A stretch of 64,000 nucleotides of DNA, taken from Betaproteobacteria bacterium (lineage in GTDB: Bacteria; Pseudomonadota; Gammaproteobacteria; Burkholderiales; SG8-39). Shown in pieces: positions 10,870 through 17,505 of this stretch (positions are counted from its first letter, which is position 1; each line of letters starts with the position of its first letter). The notes below the pieces were generated by a model. That model saw nothing but the letters and a program-made list of their open reading frames with translations. It made no database searches and was not told the DNA's origin. Both the position numbers and the translations under genes were made by a program. The stretch spans positions 65,255 through 129,254 of the forward strand of contig JAOUIL010000001.1 of assembly GCA_029883975.1 (NCBI GenBank), given 5' to 3'.

Positions 10870-11747
10870 GGCGCGACGCGCACCCGCACGACGCGGTTGT
10901 TGTAGGTGTCGATCACCCAGACGAACGGGGCGCGCGCGAGCACCGCCTCCGGCTTGTAGAACTCCATGGCCGAGCGGCCGCGCTTGCCGCTGCCCAGCAC
11001 GCCGAGCGGCCGCAGATCGCGGTCGAGCAGCAGGATGCGGTGGTTGTACTCGTCCGCGAGCCAAATGCGTGCGCCGTCGAAGGCGAGGTACTTGGGCTCG
11101 TTGAGCCCCAACGCCGCGTCGGAGGTGGCAAGGTGCCTAAGGTCCGCATCCAGCACCTGCACGCGATGGTTGCCGGAGTCGACCACGTAGACCTTGCCGT
11201 CGCTGCCGAACTCGATGTCGTGCGGCCGGGAGAACTCGCCCGGCCCGCGGCCGTACCTGCCCACGGTGCGCTCGAGCCGTCCGTCGCGGAACACGCTCAC
11301 GCTGCCCGCGCCCGTGTTCGTTGCGTAGACGCGGCCATCCGGCCCCAGCGCCACGCCCTCGGGATTCGACAGGCCCTTCAGCTCGCCGACGAGCCTCGGC
11401 TTCGTCCCGTCCACGGCGTAGATGGCGATGCGGTCGTTGCCCGTGTCCGCGACCAGCAGCCGGCCTTGCCGGTCGAACTCGGCGTCGTGCGGGCGCGAAA
11501 GCTCGCCGCGCCCGAACGTGTCGAGCAGTCGCAGCGAGTCCGCATCGAAGACGCGCATTTGGCTGTTCGCCATGTCGGTGACGTAGAGGCGCTTTCCGTC
11601 GGGCGAGAACGCACCGTCGTGCGGCTGCGCGAGGCCGACCGCATTCTCGGCGAGCAGCATCGCTTTGATTGCAGGTTGCGCGGGCGCGGCGGGCGCGAAG
11701 ACCCACAGCGCGAGCGGGAACGGGAGGATCCAGCGTATCGGCGTCAT
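10866..11747 (-). CDS. Secreted NHL-repeat beta-propeller protein
   Basis: The preferred ATG is at 11747 because GAGG lies six bases upstream; the track start at 11837 is less likely. This gives 293 aa. A signal peptide (PIRWILPFPLALWVFAPAAPAQP) leads into repeated NHL/SMP-30-like blades such as LSRPHDAEFDRQGRLLVADTGNDRIAIY and FSRPHDIEFGSDGKVYVVDSGNHRVQVL. About six blades are visible. NHL propellers bind other macromolecules or carry peptidyl-glycine lyase-like activities; no catalytic motif is evident here. It is translationally coupled to the BenE-like transporter downstream, an unusual pairing. Confidence 0.82.
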   Translation of the reverse strand: MTPIRWILPFPLALWVFAPAAPAQPAIKAMLLAENAVGLAQPHDGAFSPDGKRLYVTDMANSQMRVFDADSLRLLDTFGRGELSRPHDAEFDRQGRLLVADTGNDRIAIYAVDGTKPRLVGELKGLSNPEGVALGPDGRVYATNTGAGSVSVFRDGRLERTVGRYGRGPGEFSRPHDIEFGSDGKVYVVDSGNHRVQVLDADLRHLATSDAALGLNEPKYLAFDGARIWLADEYNHRILLLDRDLRPLGVLGSGKRGRSAMEFYKPEAVLARAPFVWVIDTYNNRVVRVRVAP

Positions 11748-11921
11748 CTTCATCCTCGCATGATCGAACGTCGTCCAACAGGATTCAACCCGGCGGACCG
11801 CGGCGACAGGTTCGCGGACGCCGAGATGGCGGCGCAACGACGAACAAGGTCTTTGTGTTGCGATGCAGCGCGCCTACCTGGGCGCCGCCGCGCACAGTTA
11901 GCGAACCGGAAGGAGACCCCG
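11748..11921. other. Divergent intergenic region between NHL gene and cupin gene
   Basis: This 174-bp gap separates two genes transcribed away from each other and must hold both promoters if each is transcribed independently. I could not find a convincing -35/-10 pair or sigma-54 element. The only clear signals are the ribosome binding sites at its two ends (GAGG for the leftward gene, AAGGAGA for the rightward gene). Confidence 0.45.
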
Positions 11922-12383
11922 GTGCCCGAGGCCTACATCGCGCAGGCCGCCACGGACGACGAGCGCTTCTACGTGCCCTTCACCGAGACCGTGTCCTCGC
12001 GCCCGCTGTGGATCTCGCCTTCGCAGAACAAGTGGTGCGACATCCTGATGGCGAAGAGCGCGGGACTGGTGAACCGCCACTACCATCCGCACGAGGTGTT
12101 CGCCTACACCATCTCGGGCAAGTGGGGTTACCTCGAGCACGGCTGGACCGCCACCGCGGGCGACTTCGTCTACGAAACGCCGGGCGAGCGCCACACGCTG
12201 GTTGCCTACGAGCACCAGGATCCGATGAAGGTGTTCTTCAACGTCACCGGGCCGCTCATCTGGCTGGACGACAAGGGCGCCGAGGCGGGCTACTTCGACG
12301 TGCACAGCTACATTGCGCTGTGCCGGGCGCACTACGAGAAGGTCGGGCTGGGCGCCAGACGCATCGACGCGCTGTTCCGCTGA
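11922..12383 (+). CDS. Cupin protein, 2,4'-dihydroxyacetophenone dioxygenase-like
   Basis: A 153-aa cupin starting at GTG 11922, chosen because AAGGAGA lies about six bases upstream; the track extends the frame far upstream without coding support. The first cupin motif NRHYHPHEVFAYTISGKWGYLEHGW supplies likely metal-binding histidines, and GERHTLVAYEHQD supplies a further one. The overall sequence resembles the 2,4'-dihydroxyacetophenone dioxygenase family, which cleaves a C-C bond next to an aromatic ring using non-haem iron. The exact substrate is uncertain; many relatives are annotated only as cupins. The BenE-like transporter close by is compatible with aromatic metabolism. Confidence 0.78.
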   Translation: MPEAYIAQAATDDERFYVPFTETVSSRPLWISPSQNKWCDILMAKSAGLVNRHYHPHEVFAYTISGKWGYLEHGWTATAGDFVYETPGERHTLVAYEHQDPMKVFFNVTGPLIWLDDKGAEAGYFDVHSYIALCRAHYEKVGLGARRIDALFR

Positions 12384-12392
12384 CCGGGGGAT

Positions 12393-13616
12393 TCAAAGGT
12401 ACGAGTTCGCCGCCGCCGTGCGCAGCCACAGCGTGCGGCGCCAGCGCAATGCGATGCCCGCGGAGGCCGCCAGGCCCAGCCCCGCATACAGCAGCGTGGT
12501 GGCGGAAAAGCCGACACTGGCAATGAGCGGCCCCGCGGCCACCAGCCCGAGCGGCAAGCCCCAGATGGCGAGCATGCGAATGCCCATCACGCGCCCACGC
12601 ATGTCCTCGCTGGAGGCGCGCAGCATGACCGCGGCGAGCGGCGTCATGCAGAAGCTCTGCACGAAGCCCACGGCGAACAGCAGGCCGATCCCAGCGGCGG
12701 GCGAGCGGATCTGGCCGAACAGCACGATCCCCAGGAACCACAGCGCCGTGCTGAGCAGCATGACCCGCGCCGCGCGCAGCGGCATGCGGTTCGCGCTTAC
12801 CACCAGCGATCCGGCGAGCGCGCCCACGGCGAACGACCCGGCCAGCCATCCGAGCCCCGACTGGCCGATGGCGTAGACGTCCTTCGCCACGTAAGGCAGC
12901 AAGCCGAGGAAGAAGGGATAGGCGAGGAAGTTGACGAGGAACGCCACGCTGAACGCGCCCAGCAGGTCGGGCTTGTCCCAGACGTAGCGCACGCCTTCCT
13001 TCAGCCCCGCGAGCACCTTCGCGGCGTGCGCTTGCGCCGCATGCACCGGTGCGACGCCGAGCGACAGCAGGAATGCCCCTACGTAGATCGCGCTCACCAC
13101 CGCGTACGCCGGCCCCATGCCGATCAGCGCCACGCCACCCGTGCCGGCGATCGCGCCGAAGATGCGCGCGGTGTCGGAGGTGGTGCGCGAGACGGCGAGC
13201 GCGCCCATCAGCGACTCGGGCGGAATCGTGTGCCCTACGAGCACGTGGCGCATGGCCATGTCGGAGGGCTTCATCAGGCCCGCGATCCCCGCCACGACGA
13301 GCACGTGCCAGGGCTCGAGCCACCCGCCGAGGGTGAGCGCCGCCATCAGCGCGGCGAGCAGCGCATAGCCGCCGCGCGTCAGGCACAGCAGCCGGCGCAC
13401 GCCGATGCGGTCGCCCGCGATGCCGAAGAAGGGCGAAAAGAGCGACCCCAGCCAGGCGAGCGCGCCCACGACCACGAGCAGCTGCACCGAGCCGGTGGTG
13501 GCGAACACGTACCAGCCCAGGATCAGCGCCTCCATCTCGAAGGCCCAGGACGTGGCGAGGTCCGCGGGCCACTGGAAACGGAAGCTGCGGACGCGGAAAG
13601 GGGCGAGCGCGCTCAA
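12393..13616 (-). CDS. Major facilitator superfamily exporter
   Basis: A 407-aa, roughly 12-helix MFS protein of the EntS/MFS_3 type. The motif-A-like loop GIAGDRIGVRRLLCLTRGG lies between helices 2 and 3, and SEDMRGRVMGIRMLAIWGLPLG is typical of this subfamily. Such proteins usually export small molecules by proton antiport; nothing indicates the substrate. The start codon read is TTG. It ends 10 bases from the cupin gene in convergent orientation, and the SDR gene lies 13 bases upstream on the same strand, suggesting co-transcription with the SDR. Confidence 0.86.
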   Translation of the reverse strand: MSALAPFRVRSFRFQWPADLATSWAFEMEALILGWYVFATTGSVQLLVVVGALAWLGSLFSPFFGIAGDRIGVRRLLCLTRGGYALLAALMAALTLGGWLEPWHVLVVAGIAGLMKPSDMAMRHVLVGHTIPPESLMGALAVSRTTSDTARIFGAIAGTGGVALIGMGPAYAVVSAIYVGAFLLSLGVAPVHAAQAHAAKVLAGLKEGVRYVWDKPDLLGAFSVAFLVNFLAYPFFLGLLPYVAKDVYAIGQSGLGWLAGSFAVGALAGSLVVSANRMPLRAARVMLLSTALWFLGIVLFGQIRSPAAGIGLLFAVGFVQSFCMTPLAAVMLRASSEDMRGRVMGIRMLAIWGLPLGLVAAGPLIASVGFSATTLLYAGLGLAASAGIALRWRRTLWLRTAAANSYL

Positions 13617-13629
13617 CGTGCCGCAGCGG

Positions 13630-14412
13630 CTACTTCGCCCGCCATCCTCCGTCCACCACCAGCGCGTGCCCGTTGATGTAGTCGGCCGCGCCGGAGGCGA
13701 GGAAGGCCACCGCGTCGGCGATGTTCCCGGGCGTGCCGCGCACGCCGGCCGGCACGAGTGCGCGCACCATGTCGTCGTTCACCGCGACGCCGCGGCCGCT
13801 CATGTCAGGCACACCCGGCCCGAGGATCGCCTGTGAGTGCGCGCGCAGGCCGGTGGCCACCGGGCCCGGGCAGACGCAGTTGGTGCGAATGCCGCGTGCG
13901 CCGTATTGCACCGCCATCTGGCGCGTGAGGCCGACCACGCCGTGCTTGGCGGCGATATAGGCGGCGCCGCCGCCCGTGCCATTCAACCCGGCGACGGAAG
14001 CCATGTTGACGATGCGTCCGCGCTGGCGCGGCAGCATCTCGCGCAGCGCGCGCTTGCAGCCGAGGAACACGCCGGTCAGGTCGATGTCGATCACTTTGCG
14101 CCACAGCGCCTCGTCCATCTCGTCGACGTCGAAGTAGCCGTCCAGGATGCCGGCGTTGTTGACCATCGCTTCGAGCGGACCGAGCTCGGCGACCGCCGCC
14201 GTCACCGCCCGGTCGAGCTCCGCCGCGCGGCTGACGTCGGCCTGCAGGGCGAGCGCCTTGCCGCCGGCGAGGCGCGCGGTCTCGCGCACGGCGGATTCGT
14301 CGAGGTCCAGCGCGGCGACCGCAAAGCCGTCCGCCGTGAGCTTGAGCGCGATCGCGCGGCCGAGGCCGGAGCCGGCCCCGGTGACGATCGCCAGACCCTG
14401 TTGCGCGCTCAT
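13630..14412 (-). CDS. Short-chain dehydrogenase/reductase (SDR)
   Basis: A 260-aa classical SDR when started at the ATG at 14412, which places the NAD(P) motif TGAGSGLGRA at residues 11-20; the track start at 14529 adds a non-homologous tail. NNAG is at about residue 85, the catalytic Ser at 139 and YIAAK gives Tyr152/Lys156. D35-type acidic residues after strand 2 (ALDLDES) suggest NAD preference. It oxidises or reduces an unknown alcohol/ketone. It lies 7 bases downstream of the outer-membrane barrel gene on the same strand. Confidence 0.9.
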   Translation of the reverse strand: MSAQQGLAIVTGAGSGLGRAIALKLTADGFAVAALDLDESAVRETARLAGGKALALQADVSRAAELDRAVTAAVAELGPLEAMVNNAGILDGYFDVDEMDEALWRKVIDIDLTGVFLGCKRALREMLPRQRGRIVNMASVAGLNGTGGGAAYIAAKHGVVGLTRQMAVQYGARGIRTNCVCPGPVATGLRAHSQAILGPGVPDMSGRGVAVNDDMVRALVPAGVRGTPGNIADAVAFLASGAADYINGHALVVDGGWRAK

Positions 14413-14419
14413 CGGGGCG

Positions 14420-14953
14420 CTAGTACCTGTAGGTGTAGCCGAGCGACGCGGCGTCGACCTTGTAATCCGAGCCGTCGAACAGCTCTGCCCACTCGAAATT
14501 GAGCACATGGTGCTGGCTGAGCGCCACATCGAAGCCCAGCCCGAAGGAAACGGCGGTGTCCGAGCGGCTCGCGCTGTAGCCGAAGCCCTGCGCCGTTACC
14601 TTGCCGGCGGCCACGCCGAGCACCCCGTAGAAGGCGAAGTATTCCGACACCGGCAGGATGCCCTTGGCGTAGGCGCCGAAGTAGTGGTCGAGCGTGAACT
14701 CTACGGGCGTGCCCGCGATGCTCACCGTGTCGTCACCGACGCCGAAGCCGGCGCGCACCTCGACCGCGAAGTTGCGGGTGAGCTCCCTGCCCGCCTTGAA
14801 GGCGAGCGCCTGCAGCTTGACCGTGGGCAGGCCGTCCTGCTTGTAGCTGAGCGATCCAAAGCTGACTCCGGAGTAGATGCCGTCCTGCGCCAGCGCCGGG
14901 CCCACGCAGCATAGTGCGGCGATCGCCAGGATTGCGGTCGCAAACGACTTCAT
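14420..14953 (-). CDS. Small outer-membrane beta-barrel protein
   Basis: The ATG at 14953 gives 177 aa, beginning with a clear signal peptide (MKSFATAILAIAALCCVGPALA). The mature part shows alternating hydrophobic/polar strands, for example YFAFYGVLGVAAGKVTAQ, and ends in an aromatic residue (GYTYRY), as expected for insertion by the Bam complex. It resembles the OmpA-like/porin-family eight-strand barrels. The cargo or ligand is unknown. It is located between the THI5-like gene and the SDR, all in one direction with short gaps. Confidence 0.8.
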   Translation of the reverse strand: MKSFATAILAIAALCCVGPALAQDGIYSGVSFGSLSYKQDGLPTVKLQALAFKAGRELTRNFAVEVRAGFGVGDDTVSIAGTPVEFTLDHYFGAYAKGILPVSEYFAFYGVLGVAAGKVTAQGFGYSASRSDTAVSFGLGFDVALSQHHVLNFEWAELFDGSDYKVDAASLGYTYRY

Positions 14954-14978
14954 GGCGCGCTCCCTTCGGCAGTAGTGC

Positions 14979-15875
14979 TCATGCGGCTGGCGGCTCGGCA
15001 CAGACCTGCTCGTACCGGTAGCGCTGCTTGAGCAGCCCATTGTATTCGAAGACGTCGAGCGTCCGTTCGTAGGCCGCGCGCGTGATCTCCACGTGCGGCG
15101 TCCAGCAGCCGAGCTTCTGGTAGGTGGCGATGCAATCGGCGAGCACGGCTTCGTCGATCTTCGGGAAGTAGGGCTTCTCGGCACGCGCGATCTCCGCGGC
15201 CGGCGCCTCGATCATGTAGACGCGCGTCCTGCGATAGGCGCGCACGAATGCTCCGGCCATGTCGGTCTTCAGCCAGTCGCGCGTCGCCGCGAGGCTGGAG
15301 AAGCCGCAGGGCCCGATCTGCGGGCCAACCTGCGCGACGACGTAGCCGACGCCGTCCGCTTGCAGTTGCTGCGGGTACGGCCCCTGCTGGTGCACGTACT
15401 GCCCCTGGCCCGCGCGGAAGGCCTGGTCGATCTCGGCGGGGCCGCCGGGGCAGACGAGCTTCAGCTTGGCGAAATCGATGCCCGCCCTGTGGCAGGCGTA
15501 CTTGAACATCGCGTGCGGCTGGCCGCCCTTGAAGGTGACCACCTCGGCGCCTTCGAGCTTCTCCCAGGCGAAAGCGGGATCGGCCTTGCGCGCCGTGAGA
15601 AAGAATCCGTCCATCTCGTTTACCTGCGCGAAATGCACCGCCTGCGGCGTCTTGCCCTCGTTGAGCGATGTGAAACCCTGGCTGAGGGCGGACTGCACGA
15701 CGTGCGCCGAGCCGTCCTGCAGCGCGGCAAGGGCCGACACGCCCGGGGGCGACACCGACCACTCCGGCTCGAGGCCCTCGGCCTTGAGGAAGCCGCCCGA
15801 CATCGCCGAGATGAGCGGCGAGTAGAACGCGGAAAACAACGTGAACTGGATGCGGATCTTTTCCAAGTCGCTCAC
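14979..15875 (-). CDS. THI5/NMT1-like substrate-binding-fold protein without signal peptide
   Basis: A 298-aa protein starting at GTG. The N-terminus (KIRIQFTLFSAFYSPLISAMSGGFLKAEGL) and the body resemble the NMT1/THI5-like periplasmic-binding-protein fold used by ABC importers of thiamine precursors, nitrate or sulfonates. No signal peptide is visible, so it is either cytoplasmic or exported by another route. No ABC permease or ATPase is adjacent. ABC transporter subunits of this type are often orphaned; a ligand-sensing or enzymatic role is possible. It follows the frameshifted small gene with a short gap. Confidence 0.72.
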   Translation of the reverse strand: MSDLEKIRIQFTLFSAFYSPLISAMSGGFLKAEGLEPEWSVSPPGVSALAALQDGSAHVVQSALSQGFTSLNEGKTPQAVHFAQVNEMDGFFLTARKADPAFAWEKLEGAEVVTFKGGQPHAMFKYACHRAGIDFAKLKLVCPGGPAEIDQAFRAGQGQYVHQQGPYPQQLQADGVGYVVAQVGPQIGPCGFSSLAATRDWLKTDMAGAFVRAYRRTRVYMIEAPAAEIARAEKPYFPKIDEAVLADCIATYQKLGCWTPHVEITRAAYERTLDVFEYNGLLKQRYRYEQVCAEPPAA

Positions 15876-15921
15876 TCCCCTCCGTAGGAACCGTGGATGC
15901 CGACGCTCGCGTTCGTGCGGC

Positions 15922-16153
15922 TCAGTCCGGGCGCAGATCCCAGAAAGGCGAGTTGCCGCTCACCTGCAGAAGGCGCTGCACGAATTCCGGCACCGTCTCT
16001 GGCAGCGTGGAGACATAGTCCGGGCGCAGACGGTTCCGATGCCGCGGCGTGCTCATGACCCGCATGGCGTCGGAGGGTCAATATTCCCGCCTCGGTTCCC
16101 GCCTTGAACTCGGGCCACTTCTTCACGTGCTCTTTCGACCGAAAGAGATTCAT
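15922..16153 (-). pseudogene. Small gene with apparent frameshift (family partner of the MerB-like gene)
   Basis: From the ATG at 16153 the frame reads MNLFRSKEHVKKWPEFKAG and continues sensibly to about base 16073. It then loses protein-like character and runs on to 15872. The +1 frame from 16071 reads DAMRVMSTPRHRNRL and ends SPFWDLRPD at a stop at 15922. By hand count 39 of 47 third codon positions there are G/C, against about half in the other frame. Joining the two at an indel (for example two lost bases or one extra C) would give a 77-78 aa protein. A sequencing error, a true pseudogene, or two separate short ORFs remain possible. Confidence 0.6.
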
Positions 16154-16159
16154 GTGGCT

Positions 16160-16624
16160 TCAGGCGAAGGGCAGGTTGCCGTACCACTTCTTGATCGGCA
16201 AATCGACATAGAAGTGGATGTCGCCCGGATCCGCCCGCTGGATCTCGCCGTCGAGGATGTCGACGCGCAACGGCTCGCCGCAGTCCAGGCAAGGCGCGTC
16301 GACCGTCACGACCTTGCCCGGAAAAACCCAGGTCATGGCGAGCGACTCCAGCCCGCACTGGGCGAACCAGCGCTGCGCGCCGCCCACGGATATGCGGTAT
16401 TGCGTAGGCAGATTGTTGAACGGCGCAAACGAGGCGATCAGATCCGTTCCCGGGAACAGCCAGTTGGGGAGGCGGGCCGCCATGAGCTCGTGCAGGCGGC
16501 GCCTGCCCTCCTCGACGGGGATGCCGAACTCGGCGGCGATCTCGGTGAAATGCGGCGCCTGGCCCCGCGCCACGAACACCGACAGGATGTAATGATAGGT
16601 CTCGTCCAGAGGGTCCGCCGCCAT
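16160..16624 (-). CDS. MerB (organomercurial lyase)-like protein
   Basis: The ATG at 16624 gives 154 aa; earlier in-frame starts overlap the divergent gene. Residues 1-75 look like a winged-helix-like domain (HFTEIAAEFGIPVEEGRRRLHEL), and the rest resembles the MerB fold (RWFAQCGLESLAMTWVFPG, then APCLDCGEPLRVDI). MerB uses Cys96, Asp99 and Cys159. Here the first Cys is followed by Glu instead of Asp, and no equivalent of the second Cys is seen near the C-terminus, so organomercurial lyase activity is doubtful. It probably belongs to a MerB-like subfamily of unknown role. It ends 7 bases before the small frameshifted gene. Confidence 0.65.
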   Translation of the reverse strand: MAADPLDETYHYILSVFVARGQAPHFTEIAAEFGIPVEEGRRRLHELMAARLPNWLFPGTDLIASFAPFNNLPTQYRISVGGAQRWFAQCGLESLAMTWVFPGKVVTVDAPCLDCGEPLRVDILDGEIQRADPGDIHFYVDLPIKKWYGNLPFA

Positions 16625-16670
16625 GCCGCCAGTTGACGCCCGCTGCGCCGCCGAGTCAAGCTTGCGGACC

Positions 16671-17492
16671 ATGCACCCGATCCCCGTCCGCACCATGAAG
16701 TTCGACGTGCCGAGCGCGGCGGACTTCCATCCGCTCTACATCGCCGGCAACTCGGTACTCTCCTACCAGCACACCGCCTTCGGCCTGTACGCGGCGCTGG
16801 TGGAGCCGTTCGTGGTCAAGAGCCTGCGCCGGACGCTCGAGCGCATCCGCGACGACAAGCTGCGCGAGGAGCTCGATCGCTACTGCCGCCAGGAGTCGCA
16901 GCACTACCAGCGGCACGTGGACTTCAACAAGGTGGTCCTCGAGCACGGCTACCCGGGGCTGGAGGAGCGCCTGGCCCGCCTGCGCGCCGAGCTGGACGGG
17001 TTCCTGCGCGACGGCGGCGACCAGGAGCGTTTCTGCGTGGGCTACACGGAAGGCTTCGAGTCCTACACCACGCAGTTCGCGCTGCGGATGATCGAGAGCG
17101 GCCTGTACGACCACAAGCGCACCCATCCCGCGTTCGGCAGCCTGTTCAAGTGGCACATGCTGGAAGAGATCGAGCACCGCAACGTCGCTTTCGACGTCTA
17201 CCAGCACCTGTACGGGGGCTACCTGTACCGCGTGCGCATGTGCTGGTTCACGCAAGGGCACATGCTGCGCTTCCAGGACGAGTGCGCGATGCTGATGTCG
17301 GCGATCGACGTGCCGCGCTACGGCGAGCGCTGCCGAATCACGCCGCGGCAGCGGCTGCAGATCGCCCTGTTCCCGGTCGGCATGCGGCTGCGCTCGATGC
17401 TGCCCGGCTACTCGCCGCACAACTACCGGGTGCCGGACGGCATCGCCCGGCTCTCCGCGCAGTTCACGGCGCTGGCCGAGAGCGTGCGCTAG
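16671..17492 (+). CDS. Predicted metal-dependent hydrolase, diiron-type helical bundle
   Basis: The chosen ATG at 16671 (273 aa) preserves the MHPIPVRTMKFDV opening, which resembles the conserved start of the PF10118/COG3687 family; the track start at 16623 overlaps the MerB-like gene start. Glu/His pairs suitable for a diiron or other metal centre are visible in RQESQHYQRHV and MLEEIEHRNVAFDVY. The family is described only as predicted metal-dependent hydrolases, with no assured substrate. The gene is divergent from the MerB-like gene and convergent with spoT. Confidence 0.78.
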   Translation: MHPIPVRTMKFDVPSAADFHPLYIAGNSVLSYQHTAFGLYAALVEPFVVKSLRRTLERIRDDKLREELDRYCRQESQHYQRHVDFNKVVLEHGYPGLEERLARLRAELDGFLRDGGDQERFCVGYTEGFESYTTQFALRMIESGLYDHKRTHPAFGSLFKWHMLEEIEHRNVAFDVYQHLYGGYLYRVRMCWFTQGHMLRFQDECAMLMSAIDVPRYGERCRITPRQRLQIALFPVGMRLRSMLPGYSPHNYRVPDGIARLSAQFTALAESVR

Positions 17493-17505
17493 CGCGCCGT
17501 CGCGG

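Noticed and set aside
13049-13336. Arg/Ala-rich plus-strand ORFs in the MFS gene as small basic proteins
   Set aside because: Repetitive shadow translations of GC-rich membrane-protein codons.
15872-16153. 93-aa ORF as an intact gene, with a GTGA overlap with the THI5-like start
   Set aside because: After residue 27 its codon bias is random while the +1 frame becomes protein-like; the overlap with the next start is probably chance.
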